Source: Chondrosia reniformis
Taxonomy: Eukaryota; Porifera; Demospongiae; Chondrillida; Chondrillidae
Length of the DNA: 64,000 nt
Assembly: GCA_947172415.1 (NCBI GenBank)
Contig: OX359198.1
Span: 1,023,401-1,087,400, forward strand
Direction of reading: 5' to 3'
Positions 62,601 to 64,000 of the stretch are shown in pieces. The translations under genes were made by a program, and so were the position numbers. How positions within the stretch are numbered: the stretch's first letter is position 1; each line of letters starts with the position of its first letter. The notes under the pieces were generated by a model. It worked only from the letters and a program-made list of their open reading frames with translations. It had not been told where the DNA came from and did no database searches.

Positions 62601-63843
62601 TATTGTATAAAACATGCTTGCGAATATTGTTCGTACAGAATAATAAATTATAAAGGCATATAAAACTCTCTGTATAGCAATGATAAGGTATTCTTCACAA
62701 CAATAAATTGAACAATGGAACTTACACTGACTGAACCATTCTTCAGTGAACCTTCTATATGAGTATTGTTTTCTAAGAGATTGGAACTCTCAGAGTGATC
62801 TTCTTCAGTGTTCCTTTGTTTGGTTAATAGGGCAATCATTTTCTTATCCTGGTAATGGGTTGCATACAAGGAATAATGTATTACTGTAAGGGGAGTTTTG
62901 GCTTCAAAACAAATTTTGTATTTGACTGAGTATATTCACAAGCTGTTGATTCTATAGCAAGTACGTAGGTCTAAAGTTAAAAGTGACTGCCTTAGTACAA
63001 TGATACACTATTTATATCTATACGTAGTTCTACACTCTGACACTTATTAATTAAGAGGGAACCTCTATAAACCATCCCACTCATCTTGAAATCTCTCAAA
63101 TGCCTAAAAACACTTAGCTTCCATGCTTGCCCCCCCACCCCTAATGTTACTTGGAACATCAGTTTTGTCCTCCCTTTTCTAAATGCAGCACTGCCTATAG
63201 ATTAGACAAGAAATGAAAGTAGCTTACATCTTTCCAAACAGCTACATCCAATGGTGTCCTTTTACGTGAATCCTTCTTATCAACATCAGCTCCTACTTGA
63301 AGTAGGTACTCTACAACTCTCACATGACCACTTCTTACAGCTAGATGAAGTGGAGTACCAGTAATACGACGAGAATCAAATAGATACTCAAAGTATGTCA
63401 ATAGTTGGTTGACATTCTCTCTGTTAATTGCTTTCATCACCTGTAACATGGAATTGTCAATTTCTAATAACTTCAATAATGTGATGATCATAGGATGAGA
63501 CAAACCTCATCAATATAGTCATTGACAATGTAACAAATTATTATAAGTATTTTCCAGGATCTTTTGAATGCTGACATTATAAGTATTACTACTAATATAT
63601 AAGAGAAATCTCTTTTGTATTCTTGGTACTACAGATACTAAGTGCACATCACATACATATACTTACGTAAGTATTAGTATAGTAAAATATATAAAGACGG
63701 TGATAGAGAAATGTTAATGATAGAAGATATGAAAAATGCCAAACCTCATCAAGTAATCCTTTTCTTATGAGATATATCTTTGTCTCATCACCAACTAACT
63801 TCAATTCAGTAAGGGGAAAGAGCAACTTCACAAGTTTTTTATT
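59673..63843 (-). CDS. Ankyrin - Roc-COR-like GTPase - CARD/death-like protein (5' end off window)
   Basis: Exons seen: 63745-63843, 63228-63440, 62726-62848, 62529-62594, 60296-62464, 60066-60189, 59673-59992; all GT-AG, continuous frame, 1037 aa visible. Order: ankyrin repeats (TPLHLAVRSGHVRVVEYLL, then RTPLDVAVWKD), a charged linker, a GTPase-like region with P-loop CGASFVGKSSLK and switch II-like LLDTGGQPEF, then a COR-like segment (LFHHFGFFAYY ... FLYKEISKLL). A C-terminal helical exon (LIEDHIRNFLCSERFNDYLR ... AKKIISDSDCETI) looks like a CARD or death-fold adaptor. The NKxD motif is not evident. By analogy with Roc-COR and NLR-like proteins of invertebrates it may be a signalling or immune sensor; that is inference. 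Further exons should lie beyond 64000. Confidence 0.82.
62980..63095. repeat. Intronic segment duplicated at 63865-64000
   Basis: AAGTGACTGCCTTAGTACAA ... TTCTACACTCTGACACTTAT ... TCTTGAAATCTCTCAAATGC recurs in the same order at the right edge of the window (AAGTGACTGTCTTAGTAAAA ...). Both lie next to ankyrin-region exons. Confidence 0.85.
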
Positions 63844-63864
63844 CTAAAGCAAAAAGGTTTTTTT

Positions 63865-64000
63865 CCATAAAAGTGACTGTCTTAGTAAAATGACACACTA
63901 TTTATTAATATACCTGCACTTAGTTCTACACTCTGACACATATTAATTAAGAGGGGTCTTCTATAAATCTTCTCCCTTCTTGAAATCTCTCAAATGCCTA
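63865..64000. repeat. Second copy of the intronic segment
   Basis: Partner of 62980-63095, cut by the window end. Confidence 0.85.

Overview
The window is AT-rich metazoan DNA. Genes are split by many short GT-AG introns full of (TA)n and TACGTA-type sequence. The recognisable proteins are animal ones: GABA-B-type class C receptors, CLN6, CDP-diacylglycerol synthase and a Roc-COR/ankyrin protein. Tiny introns, expanded GABA-B-like receptors and ankyrin/Roc-COR proteins together suggest a demosponge such as Amphimedon; that species call is inference from memory of sponge genomes, with no database support.

Layout. 1-6.0 kb: a satellite of about 170-bp monomers in a roughly 3.1-kb higher-order unit; the window's first base matches position 3090. 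6.06-6.8 kb: a decayed non-LTR retrotransposon fragment. 7.0-42.2 kb: three full-length 17-exon GABA-B receptor-like genes on the minus strand (A 7009-14932, B 15928-24180, C 27660-42220). I assembled all three exon by exon; every reading frame and splice junction is intact and each spliced frame totals 2487 nt. Two CLN6 copies lie head-to-head with receptors B and C. The copy at 25135 is truncated by a hairpin transposable element; the copy at 43158-44241 is complete (295 aa). Receptor C is a mosaic, A-like in its 3' part and B-like in its 5' part. Its intron 7 holds a 7-kb nested insertion: a large inverted-repeat element (32633-39663) containing a pogo/Tigger-type DNA transposon (33602-37698) with an apparently intact DDD transposase plus PHD finger, a MITE inside that, and a 1-kb palindrome.

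44.7-51.8 kb: a complete 12-exon CDP-diacylglycerol synthase gene (minus, 406 aa), convergent with CLN6. 51.8-54.3 kb: no supported gene. 54.3-58.9 kb: a probable spliced non-coding transcript or decayed locus, with repeated ~60-nt introns, duplicated exon modules and a minisatellite carrying about 20 ATTTGCAT octamers. 59.67-63.84 kb onward: the 3' part of a minus-strand gene encoding ankyrin repeats, a Roc-COR-like GTPase region and a CARD/death-like C-terminus. It runs off the right edge.

How the parts relate. The receptor array arose by segmental and tandem duplication, with later recombination making gene C a chimera. One family of mobile elements sits at the duplication breakpoints. Several sequences share an ACAGTGCAAGTTAC-type end: the 7-kb element, the palindrome, intronic repeats in the receptors and, weakly, the satellite unit boundary.
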